DNA of 64,000 bases from Boesenbergia rotunda (lineage: Eukaryota > Streptophyta > Magnoliopsida > Zingiberales > Zingiberaceae): contig JAGFNQ010000293.1 in NCBI GenBank assembly GCA_024364735.1, positions 124,001 through 188,000 of the forward strand, written 5' to 3'. Position 1 is the stretch's first letter, and every line of letters begins with the position of its first letter. Under the pieces are notes generated by a model. It was not told where the DNA came from, made no database searches, and saw only the letters and a list, made by a program, of their open reading frames with translations. Shown here in pieces: positions 32,150 to 44,441 of this stretch. The translations under genes were made by a program, and so were the position numbers.

Positions 32150-33040
32150 TATGGGAGTCTTCTGAATATCGGATCGGACCGGCCGGTCCGACCGGTTGAA
32201 TTGGAAATCGGCCAGATTTTCGATCCGAGTTGATTCTGAAAATCGACTACTCAAAAACCGGATGCGAACCGTTCTGAACCGGGCGGGAACCGGTGAACCA
32301 GACAAACAGGAAAAATCGGTCAAACCGGCTTGGTTTATTTTATTTTTGATTTTTTGATTTTTTTCACTTTTCAATTTTGCTTTCTTACTGAAAATGAAAA
32401 TTGAAAAATAAAATGTCAAAAACTTAGTTTGTTTTCACCCAAAGTCCCTAACGAACAAATCTGCTGTTTGCTTGTAAGAGAGTCACCGCCGCTAGCCTCT
32501 CACCGCATCACCCTTCCTCTACCAGCATCGCTGCGCCGCCCTGCCTCCGCTAGCCTCGCCTCGTCGCCGCTAGTCTCGCCCTGTCTCCAGCTTCGTTACA
32601 TCGTCGTGCTAGCATATGAAGGCAACAATATATGACATATTTAGATGTGTAATTTTATATGTGTTTTACTAGTGTCCCCTGTTTAAGTGTTTATCGGTGA
32701 ACAAATACTATTACGATATAGGTTTAATTTCTAATAAGATTCTTCAATTCGTATTTAGATTTCTTGAATCCAATAATTTTAAACTTGAATTTTTCTTTAA
32801 AATTAATTTTTTTTCAAGAATATTGTACTAAGTTGCTGACAAAAATATATTACATGTTCGACCTAGTTGATCTAATCTTGAAGAAAATAGTTGGATAAGT
32901 TGTTAGTTTTATATAATTATATAAATACATGCTTTATTATATATCGGTTATATCTCAGTTAGAACCCCGATTAAATCGGTTGAACCTCTGAACCTTTGCT
33001 CCGACAGATTCGATATCCGATCCAATTCTTAGAACCTTGA
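32150..33040. mobile_element. Possible non-autonomous DNA element
   Basis: The left end contains ATCGGATCGGACCGGCCGGT and many CCGGTTGAA-type words. The right end near 33036 contains an inverted, diverged match (GATATCCGATCCAATTC, AAATCGGTTGAACC). Between them lie AT-rich DNA and a CT/CG-rich segment (32460-32610) without a credible gene. Such GGTT/AACC-rich ends occur in hAT-like plant repeats. The evidence is weak. Confidence 0.35.
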
Positions 33041-34819
33041 TATATAGTATATAGTGACGAAGCCTTTTTGACTCATTAGATTTATTTGAAAAGGAGATGG
33101 CGAACGGTTGAGCATTAGATTGCACCGCAAGAACGCAACGGAAACAATTTACAATACCAGAGCGGTTTCACCGAAACCGTTGACAAAGTGGCGCAAGTGC
33201 TGGGGTCCAGCCCACGTGTCCAGATGGTAGGGACGTGACGTTCTATCCTCTCGTAATGACAGTTTCAATCTTTAAAGTTTTAAATGAGTTTTTTTAATAA
33301 TTTTAATATACTATACCAACATTATTAAAATTTATTAAAATATCTTTAATAATTAAAATTCTAAAGAATTTTTTTTTACGAATTCATAATATATAATTAT
33401 ATGATTTCATACGCATTATATTAATTTCGAGATAAAAAAATAAATTTAAGTTTTCAGTGTCCTTCTTAAATTACAAACTTTAAACCTCTCCATTACAATG
33501 ATTAAAAAAATTTTATTTTATAATTTTTTCACAAATCTTATCTGAGAGATGTCGAAAAACATTATCTTAACTCTACTTATTAATCGTCATACATACATCA
33601 ATAAATAATTAAAAAAATCTGACTCGTTAAAATAGTATTTTTACGATCAAACTTACCCACGACGGCAAGGCACACGTTCATAGTGCATGACACGAAAAAA
33701 TAAAATAGATGAATAAATGCTAATTAAAAATTTTTAGGTAGTTCTAAAAATTAATTAGGTTGATAATGAAAGACAATGATGGTACATATTTTATTTGGTT
33801 TTTTTTTCTCTAGACTTTTAAAGGGTGTTTTTACACATTCTTTTTCAACTAGAATAATTTAATAGTTTTCAAACAAGATAATTTAAGAAATCCAACCAAA
33901 CATCGATGTATCATGTATTAAATTTACTCACTAAGGACTCTATTTATTTGAATATTTATATATACATATCTTTTTAAATTTAATCTATATCATATATTCA
34001 TTATATTAATATCTCTTTTAATACACATTCAAAATCATTTTAATATTAATATTCTTTATTTATAAATCCCACTATTTTTATTTTTATTTTTATTTTTATT
34101 TTATATAAAATAAATAAATACAATTTTAATTTTAATCTTGCTAATTAATTAGGTTCAACGAATTGAACACTAAACGTGTGTAAGAGTATTATAATATTTA
34201 TTTACATTGGCGGTATATATAATCTCATTTAGATATTATAATATCTCAAATTCTATTATTATCTGATTAATCATTTTTAAACATTATAACAACTATGTAT
34301 TAACATGGATGCTACAGCATTAATTTTTATGCATCCATAATAAGTGAAGTTATTTCTTTAAATATTTATAGTCCTCACATTCACATCATTCAAATATCCA
34401 CCCCTCAAATATCCCAAATCCTTAATTAAATATTTCATTCTTAAATATCTCAAATTCCACAATCAAATATCTCATCGACCAAATATTTATGAGTTTCATG
34501 ATTATTTTATTCATTTACATCTGATTTTATATTTAAATAAAATTAATTATACTTTTAATTCTTCAATTTAATATATTTCGTCTATCATTTATCCATAAAT
34601 ATTTTTTATTTAATATTTATCTATATATTTTAACACTTATTCAATATAATTATTTTAATATTAATATTTTATTTAAACAGAAATAGTATGATATAAGAGG
34701 TACAAATTTTAAAAGAAATAATACAACATATTGAATAAAAATATTTCCAAAATTTGAAATTGAAATAATTAAATATTTCATAGATGTTAAATAAATCATT
34801 AATTGATCACAATGACATA
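33041..34819. other. AT-rich intergenic DNA
   Basis: About 1.8 kb of low-GC sequence with T/A-rich simple stretches (for example TATTTTTATTTTT near 34080) and no supported gene or repeat. Confidence 0.5.
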
Positions 34820-35104
34820 TTTCCCACATGTGTTCAACTAAATTGTGACGAAGTTGATAATGTACTTGAATCTCACATAACTCAAAATTACTTCGAATGC
34901 ATTTAGTAAATTAGTAGTTGAGCGATGATTCAATACTATGATAGTATCATGTTCTTTACAATCCCAATTAAATCAATATTGCATAACCTTCATTATCCAC
35001 AATCATGTTGTGTAAAATAATGCATGTATACATAATTCCTTTGCATTTATCCATAAATCAATGTCATCTCGGACCTCTTATAATTGCCCAACTATTCATT
35101 GTAA
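34820..35104 (-). pseudogene. PIF/Harbinger-type transposase, C-terminal fragment
   Basis: On the - strand the translation reads WAIIRGP, then IMYTCIILHNMIVDNEG and, after several stops, VHYQLRHNLVEHMWE. The HNMIV(E/D)(D/N)E box and the closing LVEH(M/L/I)W segment are hallmarks of the plant Harbinger-like transposase C-terminus. It is heavily decayed. Its 5' end joins directly to CACTA-derived sequence. Confidence 0.7.
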
Positions 35105-35323
35105 TCTTCCCCATTCCATATTCTTCAGTATGAAAAGTATATCCATTTATGAAATATGTTGGCCAAGTGCATACCAATGCTTTTGGGCCCCAGGACAAAT
35201 GGAATAACAATTCTTGCTCAAGGTGACCTTGATTATCATAAACCTAAAATCAAATAAATATGTTTAAAAGTCTGCATATGTGTACATCAAATTTAGATTG
35301 TCTACTTATATATGATTTGAACT

Positions 35324-36338
35324 TGTTAGTGCAATTGACCCAAGGATGATCGGATAAATCATTGGTTTTGATGTATGTGTCAATATGATTAAGTTAGGTT
35401 TTCATGTTGATTTGATGTGTGTGTTTGAGTCTTGCAGGACTTAGTGAATCACACATGAGGATTAACGGAGTGAAGCATCCGAGGGACAAGAGCCGAGGAA
35501 GAGGACTTCAAGGGCGAGCCAAGGAAGTAGACTTCAAAGGCATACGAGAAGGATGACATGGAGACAAGCCGCGAGCTTGTGTGCGCATCCGAGGGATGAG
35601 AGCCGAAGGAAGAGAACTTCAAGGGGCAAGCCTAGGAAGTGGACTTCAAGGCATACGCGAAGGGTGAACTCTGGAGAGGTTGAGAGTACATTTGTAAGTA
35701 GGGAGTCAACTGGTAAGAGAACTAGTCACCTGACACTACGGAGAGCGTACTGTAGCAGTTGACTGGTATGGAAACCAGTCGACTGATCTTTCTATAAGGT
35801 CGAACAACCGGAAGCAGTCGACTAGTCTCCAGAGCAATCGACTGGTCTGTTCAAAATAGAGTCGTTGGCTGGACATCGGTCGATTGGCGCTGGGGGCAGT
35901 CGACTGGTGTCAAGGCTGAGTTGTTTGGTTAACAGCTCTCTCCACTATTTAAAGTAAAGCTTGAGACTTGAGATAGGTTAGCTCTTCATTGTGATATCTT
36001 TACTCAAGTTCTCAAGTGCTCGAGCTCCAAGTATTTATCTTCCTCTCAAACCCTAGCTATTCTTGTAAGGAGGAAGAATATTTGTGAGAGGTTGTTCTCC
36101 ACCAAGAAGGAGAAAAATTTAGCCGGAGATTGTCGGGGCATGATCCACCGAAGGATCAAGGGTTCATCCACCTCAAGGACACGTCGTGGAGTAAGAGCAA
36201 GCAATCTCTTAACCACGTGTTAGCATTGTTGTAGTTGATAAATTAAGCTTCCGCTTGTGCTAACAATTGTAGGAAGAGGTTTGAATTGGGGTGACCGAGC
36301 TATTCACCCTCCCTCTAGTCGTGCCATCGGTCACAACA
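35324..36338 (+). mobile_element. Solo LTR 1, copia-like
   Basis: The stretch runs from TGTTAGTGCAATTGACC to CGGTCACAACA (1015 bp), with the TG..CA ends and the TTCACCCTCCCTCTAG tail usual for SIRE-type plant LTRs. The middle has about ten GTCGACTGG-type words. Flanks are GAACT and GAATC, a poor match, so the target duplication is uncertain. No internal retroelement sequence adjoins. Confidence 0.7.
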
Positions 36339-36481
36339 GAATCATGATGTTAATTTTTCTTCGCATAAGCAATCAAACTCTTATGTCTACATTTCAGAAT
36401 ATAAGTTTTGAAAAATCTTACTATAAAAAATTATAACACAAATAATTTACAGCATAAGAAATACAAAAAAAGTTATGACTA

Positions 36482-37566
36482 TGTCGGGTCGAGGTGGACC
36501 AGCAAGAGGGGTGAATTACTGCTGTAAAATAAAAATAAATCTTTTGTGCGGCTCACAAAGATTTCAGATTAGTTGTTACAATTAAATAATATAAGCATAA
36601 ACTAGCTCAACTAGTAGAAAGGTTAAGACACAGAAATTACTTGGTTGCAACCTAGGTGATTGCTAATTCAAGACGGTTGAAGCTCACTATGAAAATCTCC
36701 TTCTAGCGGAGAAGTGAGAAGTCTTTTATAAACATTGTAGCACAAGACAGAAGCTAGAAGAATTACAATCAATCTGTTGAAAATCTCTTTAACTTCTAAG
36801 CCTATTTATAGGCTAAGAAAATTAATCATTACCATTGATCATAGATAAATTTAATCCTTAATCGTTGATTAAAAGATAATTTTTATCTTTTATAAAACTT
36901 ATCGTTTTAAAAGATAAGGTTAATATTTTAAACGGTAGAAGTTTCTGTCCGATTAAAGGATAGTAATTATCCTTTAATTGAATGTAGATAAATTTACTCC
37001 TTAACCATTGATTAAAAGATAAATTTTATTTTTTATAAAGTTTATCGTTTTAAAAGATAAAGTTAATTTTTTAAACGGTAAAAGCTTCTGTGCATGCAAG
37101 CTGTCCACGTGTGTTGTTTAGTCAAAATCTTCGGTCAAGCCTCCATACTTCTCCAACAATTTTGGTTAAATATGGTCCAAGTTAAAACATTGACTTAGTC
37201 AAAGTCAACAGAGTTGACTTCTTGATAGACGCTTTGTTTGGGTGATTTCTGGTCAATCAGGGTTAGGCTCATCCGAACCCGACTCCGGCCTTTCGCCCCT
37301 CGAGCGTCCTTCCTCCCGGCTTCTCGTTCCTCGGATGTCACGCACATCCTGCTCACTCCACTGGTGTACTCTTCCGCAGCTTCCGCGTCCCTCGGATGCA
37401 CCGATCTCAATGGCTCACTTCCTCGTGCAATTCTTCTCGTCTACTGTGTCTTACGCTTGACTTCCTCCGCTCCTAAGCTCGTGTACATTTAGACAGAGGG
37501 ATCAAAATCACAACAAGACCTAACCTAACTTGGTTGATCACATCAAAACTAACCGGGACACCAACA
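36482..37566 (-). mobile_element. Solo LTR 2, copia-like, reverse orientation
   Basis: On the - strand it begins TGTTGGTGTCCCGG (37566) and ends CTCGACCCGACA (36482), with a TTCACCCCTCTTGC tail. It is 1085 bp long. Flanks GACTA and AACTA are a 4/5 match, consistent with a worn target duplication. It sits in the TNP2 pseudogene. Confidence 0.75.
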
Positions 37567-38184
37567 AACTATACTTCTAGACAACAAGTAAAATATATGT
37601 CTAGGTTGTCCATCATTCTTCGTCAATTAAGCATTTCTACTTACATGGTCCACTTGACTGATCAAGGTAGTTAAAAATTAAAAATAAATTTAAATTGATA
37701 TTAGCAGGACCCTTATCATTTCTTCCTGCTCTCCACCATTTGCTATGAATGTGAGGCTCAAAATAATATGATGCAAAAGTTGATACTTCCTCCACAATAC
37801 ATGCATTAACCACAGAGGCTTCAACACATGTCTTATTTTTCACTTTTTTCTTTAAATAACATATGAATCTAATTGTAATAAAATAAATTATATTAGATAT
37901 TAATATATAACAAAATTTGTTAATTTTATGCATGAATAATGAAGTATACAAGATGAAAGTTTACCTTTCAAATGGATATATCTATCGAAAATGGACTGGA
38001 CCTCCAACTTTGGCCGTATATGGCAAGTAAACCAAAAAATATTCTATGGAGTCAAAAAGTAAGGGTGGAAAGTGTTGATGCAGTCTGACCCTGATTGCTG
38101 TTTTGGTGTTTAATGACACCGATTTTAGTTTAGGTTGATGATTATGATTATGATTAAGTCCTGATCGGGGATTAGGCACGGTGT

Positions 38185-38640
38185 TGAAAAGTCCTAACCT
38201 GGAGTGTTAGGTGTGAGAAAATCCTAGCTTGGAGGGCTAGGTGTGAAAAGTCCTAACCTGGAGGGTTAGGTGTGGAAAAATCCTAGCTTGGAGGGTTAGG
38301 TGAAAAGTCCCAACTTGGAGGGTTAGGTGAAAAGTCCCAACTTGGAGGGTTAGGTGAAAAGTCCCAACTTGGAAGGTTAGGTGAAAAGTCTCAACTTGGA
38401 GGGTTAGGTGAAAAGTCCTAGCTTGGAGGGCTAGGTGAAAAGTCCTAGCTTGGAGGGCTAGTTACGGTGAAAAGTCCTAACTTGGAGGGTTGGGTGAAAA
38501 GTCCTAGCTTGGAGGGCGAGGTGAAAAGTCCTAACTTGGAGGGCAAGGTGAAAAGTCCTAGCTTGGAGGGCTAGGTGAAAAGTCCTAACTTGGAGGGTTA
38601 GGTGAAAAGTCCTAGCTTGGAGGGCTAGGTGATGAAATCC
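38185..38640 (+). repeat. 27-bp tandem repeat within solo LTR 3
   Basis: About 16 copies of a unit of the form GTGAAAAGTCCTAGCTTGGA followed by GGGCTAG, with C/A and G/T variants. The GCTTGGAGGGCTAG and AACTTGGAGGGTTAG versions alternate. Confidence 0.9.
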
Positions 38641-38819
38641 TGGTGAGTGAAGCCAGTTCCTAGCTTGGGAAGCTAGGTTAAAGTCCCAGTGAGTGAAGCT
38701 GGGCATGGAGTCTTGGTCCGAGGGATCAAGCACGAGTCGGAGATGGGCCGAAGGCTGGTTCTCTCGACTAAGAGTGGGTTTGGCCTTGCCCGGATAGGTC
38801 TGGTGACCGATCAGGAAAG

Positions 38820-39235
38820 TTAGCACGAAGTTCCCTCTTGGATCGGTCTGGTGACTGATCCAGCAATGTCTGATCGGTCCGGTGACTGATCAGGGAGCAT
38901 CCAGTAGGTCTTTGGCAAACCTACTGATCGGCTCCTGATCGGTCTGGTGACCGATCAGGGAGAAACCGTGACCGATCAAACTGAACGAACAACTGTCGCG
39001 AGGTTTCTCACCCTGACCGATCAGGCTGGAGACTGATCGGTCTGGGATCAGCCCGATCAGTCTGGTGACCAATCAGGCAACAGCCTGATTGGTCTGGGGA
39101 CCGATCTGGAGTATGCAGCAGACTGCTGGATAGGTCTGGGGACCAATCATGAGTATGCAGAAGATTGTTGGATTGGTCTGGTGACCGATTAGGGTTCTCT
39201 CTGATCGGTCTGGGGACCGATCAGGAGCAGAACTT
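38820..39235. repeat. Palindromic GATCGGTC..GACCGATC repeats within solo LTR 3
   Basis: About ten copies of CTGATCGGTCTGGTGACCGA followed by TCAG, each a 10-bp-arm imperfect palindrome with a TGGT/TGGG loop, spaced 30-60 bp apart. Confidence 0.85.
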
Positions 39236-40844
39236 TAATTCAAAAATGCTGTCAGAAGTTTCTGATCGCGTCTGTTTTCACTGCCGATTCTCTGCTACTT
39301 GCTGCTTTCATTTGATATCGATTTGCTAAGCCTCTGTTGGAGTGTGCAGGTGATAGCAGGTGATTCAAACACTCAAGGAGGGTCAATGGAGGACTTTCCA
39401 TGGAGCAGGTTTGGATCTATTGTGTTTTCAGGTCTCAACGGCGTCTGGAGCAACTGGCAACTGACGAAGGCGCGGTTGGCAACTGACGGAGGCTCAGCTG
39501 GAGGAGTGTCCAGTGGACTGAGTGCTCAGAGAGGTCAGTGGGTCAGGGTGTGAGTCAGTGGTGCTGATGGAGCTGGCGACGTTGAGCAGGAGCTTAAGAG
39601 ACGAAGCTGGAAGTAGAGGAGTAGAGGTGAACAAGACAGAAACTTGGGAAGTTTGGCTGAGCTGTGTTCGAACTCTCTGTTGCTTTGTGCTTAAGCGTTC
39701 TACTACATCCTTGTGAGATCTGAGTGAGCATTCCTTCTTGTGTGATCTCCTGTACTCAAGTTCCATCATCCGTGAGATCTGTGGAGAGGTTTCTCCACCG
39801 AGAAGGAGGCTCTATCTTATCCGGGTTCACAGGGGCTTGATCTGCCGACGATCAAGGGATCACCCACCTTACGGGCACGCCAAGGAGTAGGGGCAAGTTA
39901 TCCCGGAACCTTGTATATCGCTTGGTTTGATTCCTTGCTCTGTTTTATTCTTTCTGTTGCATTTTGTTTCCGCTGCTACTAATCTGATCACAGAAAGAAA
40001 GTTCAAAGAAGAGGGAGCGATTTGAGTGTCTGGCTACATTCACCCCCCTCTATAGCCATCCAAGTTCCAACAGAAAGATCCTTTATAAATTACATACAAT
40101 GATTGGAATGTCTTTCTCTAATGTCTCGATATGTGAATATCTCAAAATTATTGAGTAAATATTATCAAGGAAAATTCTTAACTCTGTAATGGCACGCTAT
40201 ACAAACTTTGATAAAAGTTCTTTAAAGGCAATAGGAATGAGTCTTTCTATAAATACATGTAGTCATGTCTTTTTAAACCAATCAATTTTCATCCTTTCAA
40301 ATTAACACATCTTTCAAGATTAGAGATATAACCATCTAGATATCTCAATTACTTCAACTATTCACAAAGAACATGTTTATTATCCTTATTCAATGTGTAA
40401 ATTACCTTTGGCTTTGGTCTCCTACTAGTTTCATCAACATCAAGCATCAATCTCTTACATATGAGTCGTATATCTTTTCATGCATTCAAATTATTTTTTT
40501 TATTTTTTTGATGATATCCATCATTGTATTTATCAAACTATCAAAAATATTCTTCTCAATATGCATTACATCAAGATTATGATGAATCAAATGACTATTC
40601 CAATATGGTAAATCCCAAAATATACTCAATTTAGTTCATTTATATGCACTTCCATATGCATATGTTGTACCATGTATCTCTTTAATATAGATGGAAAGTT
40701 AAGCACTCTGTACCAAATCTGTTCACATGTTAATCTCAATGGTGGAGGTGTTCTTCCAAATATATTTATAGTGAATTTATCTATATTCCTTCTGAAATTA
40801 TGATTCAGTGGTAAAATAACTCGTCTTCTTCCCATGTTTCAATA

Positions 40845-41075
40845 TGATTGATTTTGATCTCTTCATACATATTGGACATCCTAAGATCCCAGCGGCACTC
40901 CAACCCGATAGCATGAATTAATTGGCTTTGATCTCTTCATACATATTGGATATCCTATGATCCCAGCGGTACCCCATCCCGATAGCATGAATTGATTGAC
41001 TTTGATCCCTTCATACATATTGGACATCCTACGATCCCAGCGATACTCTATCCCAATAGCATTCCATTAGCGAAA
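40845..41075 (-). repeat. Threefold internal duplication in TNP2
   Basis: Three tandem copies of about 68 bp, each with CTTCATACATATTGGA, CCTA[A/T/C]GATCCCAGCG and CC[C/A]ATAGCAT, encode the GCPICM-type segment on the - strand. The copies differ by several bases. Confidence 0.88.
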
Positions 41076-41619
41076 ATTTATGGTTTAAAGAAGAGTAACC
41101 TTCATTACTAATATATAATTAGTATGAACATCATATATAGGAAAACCTTCATTCCATAGTTGTTTGAGCTCTGCAATCAGCGGTTAATTATATATAAACA
41201 TCTATTAACTTTTTTGGATTTTACAGGTCAAGTACAACCAATGTTAAAAATATATACTGTGTTTCCATACACATCCAAGGTAGAAGATTATACAGACTTA
41301 AGATAACATGCCAACAAGAATAATTTCTTCCTGATTTGCCAAATAGAGCAAATCCATTAGCAAGAGACCTAACCTAATGTTTCAAGAATATATTCTATCA
41401 AAATTTCCACGCCTCTACATCCAATGAATGACACATTATCTCCTCTTCTGTTTGATGATTTGCATGCCAAATTATGTATTCAGTAATGACATTTGATGCA
41501 TAAAGCTTTTGAGACCTAGGACTTAAAGGAAAATAAAATAATTGATTGTATGATCTACATGGTTGTTGACTCCTCCTGGTGCTTGATGTGAATCTGTAAG
41601 TATACGAAAATGCCATCAA

Positions 41620-41876
41620 GTAATAAAAAGTATCGAATCCATAAGCACCATTGATTAAGCACTAGTCGAGTCTACAAAGTAAGTCATCTAAAATAAAATA
41701 TTATTTGACAAATAGAATACCTGATAAATAAATAGTCACTAAATCAAGCAAGCGATAAAATAAAATATTATTTGAAAAATAGATTACCTGATAAACAAAC
41801 AGTAACTAAATCAGTTGATATACGTACAAGCAAACGAACACTGTGTCACAAGAGTTGAGTTTAATTTTTTCCTATC
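41620..41876. other. Unassigned repeat-like DNA
   Basis: The phrase AAAATAAAATATTATTTGA recurs at about 41690 and 41758 as part of a direct duplication of roughly 68 bp (AATAGA..ACCTGATAAA). The AAGTATACGAAAATGCCATC opening resembles retroelement LTR sequence, but I cannot assign it. Confidence 0.4.
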
Positions 41877-42085
41877 CCCACGGGATGGACTGATGGTTAA
41901 TGCATGGGTATTATCATTAAAATGTCTGGGGTCAAATCTTGGTAAAGTCAGTATGTCCACCCTCCCCACGCGCTAGCCACAGCATCAGGGCTAGTAGCTC
42001 CCGTGATTTACTTCTCCGTGTTGGCCCTGAGACGGATTGACGGGGGCGCTAGGGGCAAGCAAATCGTCTTTTGCCACCATGAGTT
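41877..42085 (+). mobile_element. Possible tRNA-derived SINE
   Basis: A box A-like GGACTGATGGTTAATGCATG is followed 30 bases later by a box B-like GGGGTCAAATCTTGG, the spacing of an internal RNA polymerase III promoter. A conserved-looking tail (CTCCGTGTTGGCCCTGAGAC) follows and ends in TTTTGCC. There is no poly-A tail or clear target duplication. Confidence 0.5.
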
Positions 42086-42479
42086 CAATTTTTTCCCAAA
42101 GAATCTTATTTTCATGTAAAGGGGGGAAATGAGTTCATCAACGTATATATTGATCATGTTTTATATAGTTTAACATAAATCCCCGTCGCCTAGTGGCCGG
42201 CCATCCTCAATGGCCTCCTCCCCGACCAGCCTCGAGAGTGCAGCGGCCATGATGGGTAGTCATCAAACCTCGCCAGGCCATATTCGATCGATGAGGAAAG
42301 GGAAAACGAGACGGGGGAGAGGGGAGGGGAATGGAGAGGGGAGAAAGCTTACTGCTGCACATTTTCAAGTTGATTTTCGTCGTCGTTGCCCTCACCGTCA
42401 AAGTTATGGGGATCGGAGGATTTGGGGTTTTAAGGATAAGGGGATTGAGGATTTCGAGGCTAAAGCGTTAAGTTAGGGA
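42086..42479. other. GC-richer segment without an identified gene
   Basis: Short frames exist on both strands (42207-42401 -, 42210-42476 +) but neither resembles a known protein. It may be a captured gene fragment or a CACTA internal segment. Confidence 0.3.
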
Positions 42480-43232
42480 TTTTGGCAATGAAATATTATT
42501 CATTATCAAATTTTGTAGATTTTGGCAATGATCGTTAAATTTAAAGATCTTCAAATTTAACGACAAATCCACAAGTCACCGCCAAATTAGCAACGAAATT
42601 TAGATTCATCACCAATCAATTCTCTGCATTTTGGTAATGATTACCAAATTTAGGATCTTCAAATTTGGCGACCAATCCAAATGTCGTCGCCAAATTGGCA
42701 ACAAATTCAGGATTCGTCGCAAACGTTGCTAATTTGGTGACGAATTATGGATTCGTCATCAAATTTGAGCTCCTAACTTGGTGAAGATCTTTCAATTTTG
42801 TGACGAATGATGGATTCATTGTGATTGGTCGCCAAATTTGAGCTCCCTACTTGACAAAGATCTTTCAATTTGGCTACGAATTTGAACTTCATCATCAATA
42901 TGGCTACGAATTATAGATTCATCACAAAATTTGAGCTCCCGACTTAACAAAGATCTTTCAATTTTATGACGAATCCAGGATTTATTGTCAAATTAATGAC
43001 AAATTCTGGTTTCGTCGGCAATTTGGTGACGAATTCTATATTCGTCATCACGAATATAAAATTTATCACCAAATTAGCGATTAATCTATAATTCGTCGTC
43101 AATTTGGCGATGAATTATAGATTCCTTATCAATTAGCGATAAATTTGGCATCAAATTTATTTTTAGCAACGAATTGTGCAATGAATATTTTTCATTACTA
43201 AAATTCATTGTTAAATTCATTTTTTTTTAGTG
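42480..43232 (-). mobile_element. CACTA element terminus with subterminal repeats
   Basis: The right border on the - strand reads CACTAAAAAAAAATGAATTT, a CACTA-type end. The 750 bp inside it holds many forward and inverted copies of words such as CAAATTTGG, GGCGACGAATT and AATTCGTCGCC. Terminal CACTA plus dense subterminal repeats identify the superfamily. It may be the 5' end of the element whose TNP2 lies at 35105-41619, on the same strand. The opposite end was not found. Confidence 0.65.
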
Positions 43233-44441
43233 AGCTCAGATTCAAATCTTACATCCTTGATCCGTTGGAAGGTCCGCCACTGCCGCCTATGAAATCAATC
43301 AACTCAAAGTCATAACACCATCACCCCACTCACTTCATACTAGTTCGCTCATGACTACGCTGAGGGCGAGCAATTCATCATTTTACCACCTAGTTCGCTC
43401 ATGACCAAGTCTGCATTTCTTCGTCAGCAATGGTGCGTCCATACATGAATGAATGAAGAATATGAGTTGAAACAATATCAAAAGTATCATATATTTTAAT
43501 TTTATAACTTAATTATCTCGATAAAATACAGAAAAATTACATATACGGTAGATACTAATGTGAAATATTATCACAACGAATTTAAAGATAATCAAAAGAA
43601 AACACGAACAAATTCCCTTAGGAATAATTAAATTAATCGTTAACTGCTGTACCCCGGGGTGGCACGGTAGGGTGCCCATTCAATCTCTCAAAAATGTGAT
43701 GGTAACGATTTCACATTTGCAGCTTGGCCATTGAAATTGAGGCCCCTACTTCCAGGCCCGGCTTAATTAAGGCATAGGCATGATGACCTATGCATAGGCC
43801 AAGTTTTTACAATTTTAGCGGTTGTCATCGAATACAAATTAATGAATTTGTTATGGCGGTACGCGTGTCCATGTTAATAAATTTCATGCTGATTCATATT
43901 TAGGTGGGTGATATGTCCGATCCTGCCTAATATATATGCTTTAATTGCATTCTTCAATTTTATTCTACAAATATTTATAATTCATATCTGAATTACAGTA
44001 TTATTTATTTATTATTATTATTATTTTCTTTTTTCCACTATATTTTACAATTAGCAAACACTGGCCCATTTAATTATGTTTTATTATAAGACATAATCAA
44101 TTATTTCTTTAATTTTTAATCTCTTAAAAACTTAATTTAGCCGTCTTTTATCTCAGTTTTTTTTTCGTTTTCCATCGGTGATATGCGTCCTTTTCTTTTC
44201 CCATCCGTGATTCCATACTTTTTTTTTCTCCTTTACCGACAATTTTTCCACCCGTGATTCCAAATGTTTTTTTCTATAATACTCTTGTCCTTCGATAATA
44301 TTTCTTTCTGAATTGTTCACGGATAGCTTCCTTTGTCAAATACTATTGACTGTATTTATTAGTGTAAAAGAGTTGGTAGGTTGCCACTAAAGATTTTGGA
44401 TTCGAATCACGAAACTAGTGGGACATAAATCCCTGTAACTT
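43233..44441. other. Intergenic DNA
   Basis: About 1.2 kb, mostly AT-rich, with a TATTATTATTATT run near 44015 and CT-rich sequence at 44150-44240. No gene or repeat family is supported. Confidence 0.45.

Larger units (their letters stand above)
38073..40072 (+). mobile_element. Solo LTR 3, copia-like, 2.0 kb
   Basis: The LTR begins TGTTGATGCAGTCTGACC and ends CAAGTTCCAACA, flanked by a perfect 5-bp duplication GAAAG (38068-38072 and 40073-40077). It splits the TNP2 reading frame between LERIF-like and PP..FDSME segments. It carries two internal repeat arrays (38185-38640 and 38820-39235). Confidence 0.9.
35105..41619 (-). pseudogene. CACTA (En/Spm) TNP2 transposase, decayed and interrupted by three LTRs
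   Basis: Read on the - strand, TNP2-type segments occur in order: LSPRSQKLYAS and EEEIMCHS..EAWK (41560-41398); NLPPWMCM-like and NPKKLIDVY-like (about 41300-41170); a GCPICMK-type segment present three times (41075-40845); LPLNHNFRR (about 40810) and LDVMHIEKNIFDSLI (about 40560); LIPIAFKELL and LEKDIPIIV (about 40230-40090). After the 2-kb LTR come FFDSMEYFLVYLPYTAKVGGPV (38045-37980), VKNKTCVEASVVNACIVEE and finally a DUF4216-like YFINGYTFHTE (about 35160). Many stops and indels are present. Introns cannot be placed reliably. This was the transposase of a CACTA element; the end at 43232 may belong to it. Confidence 0.8.

Noticed and set aside
38458..38826. 122-codon ORF with HLALQARTF repeats
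   Set aside because: It is a translation of the 27-bp tandem repeat in a solo LTR; 27 is divisible by three, so the frame stays open by construction.
41877..42085. Functional tRNA gene
   Set aside because: Box A and box B-like words exist, but no cloverleaf with paired acceptor stem can be formed; a SINE fits better.
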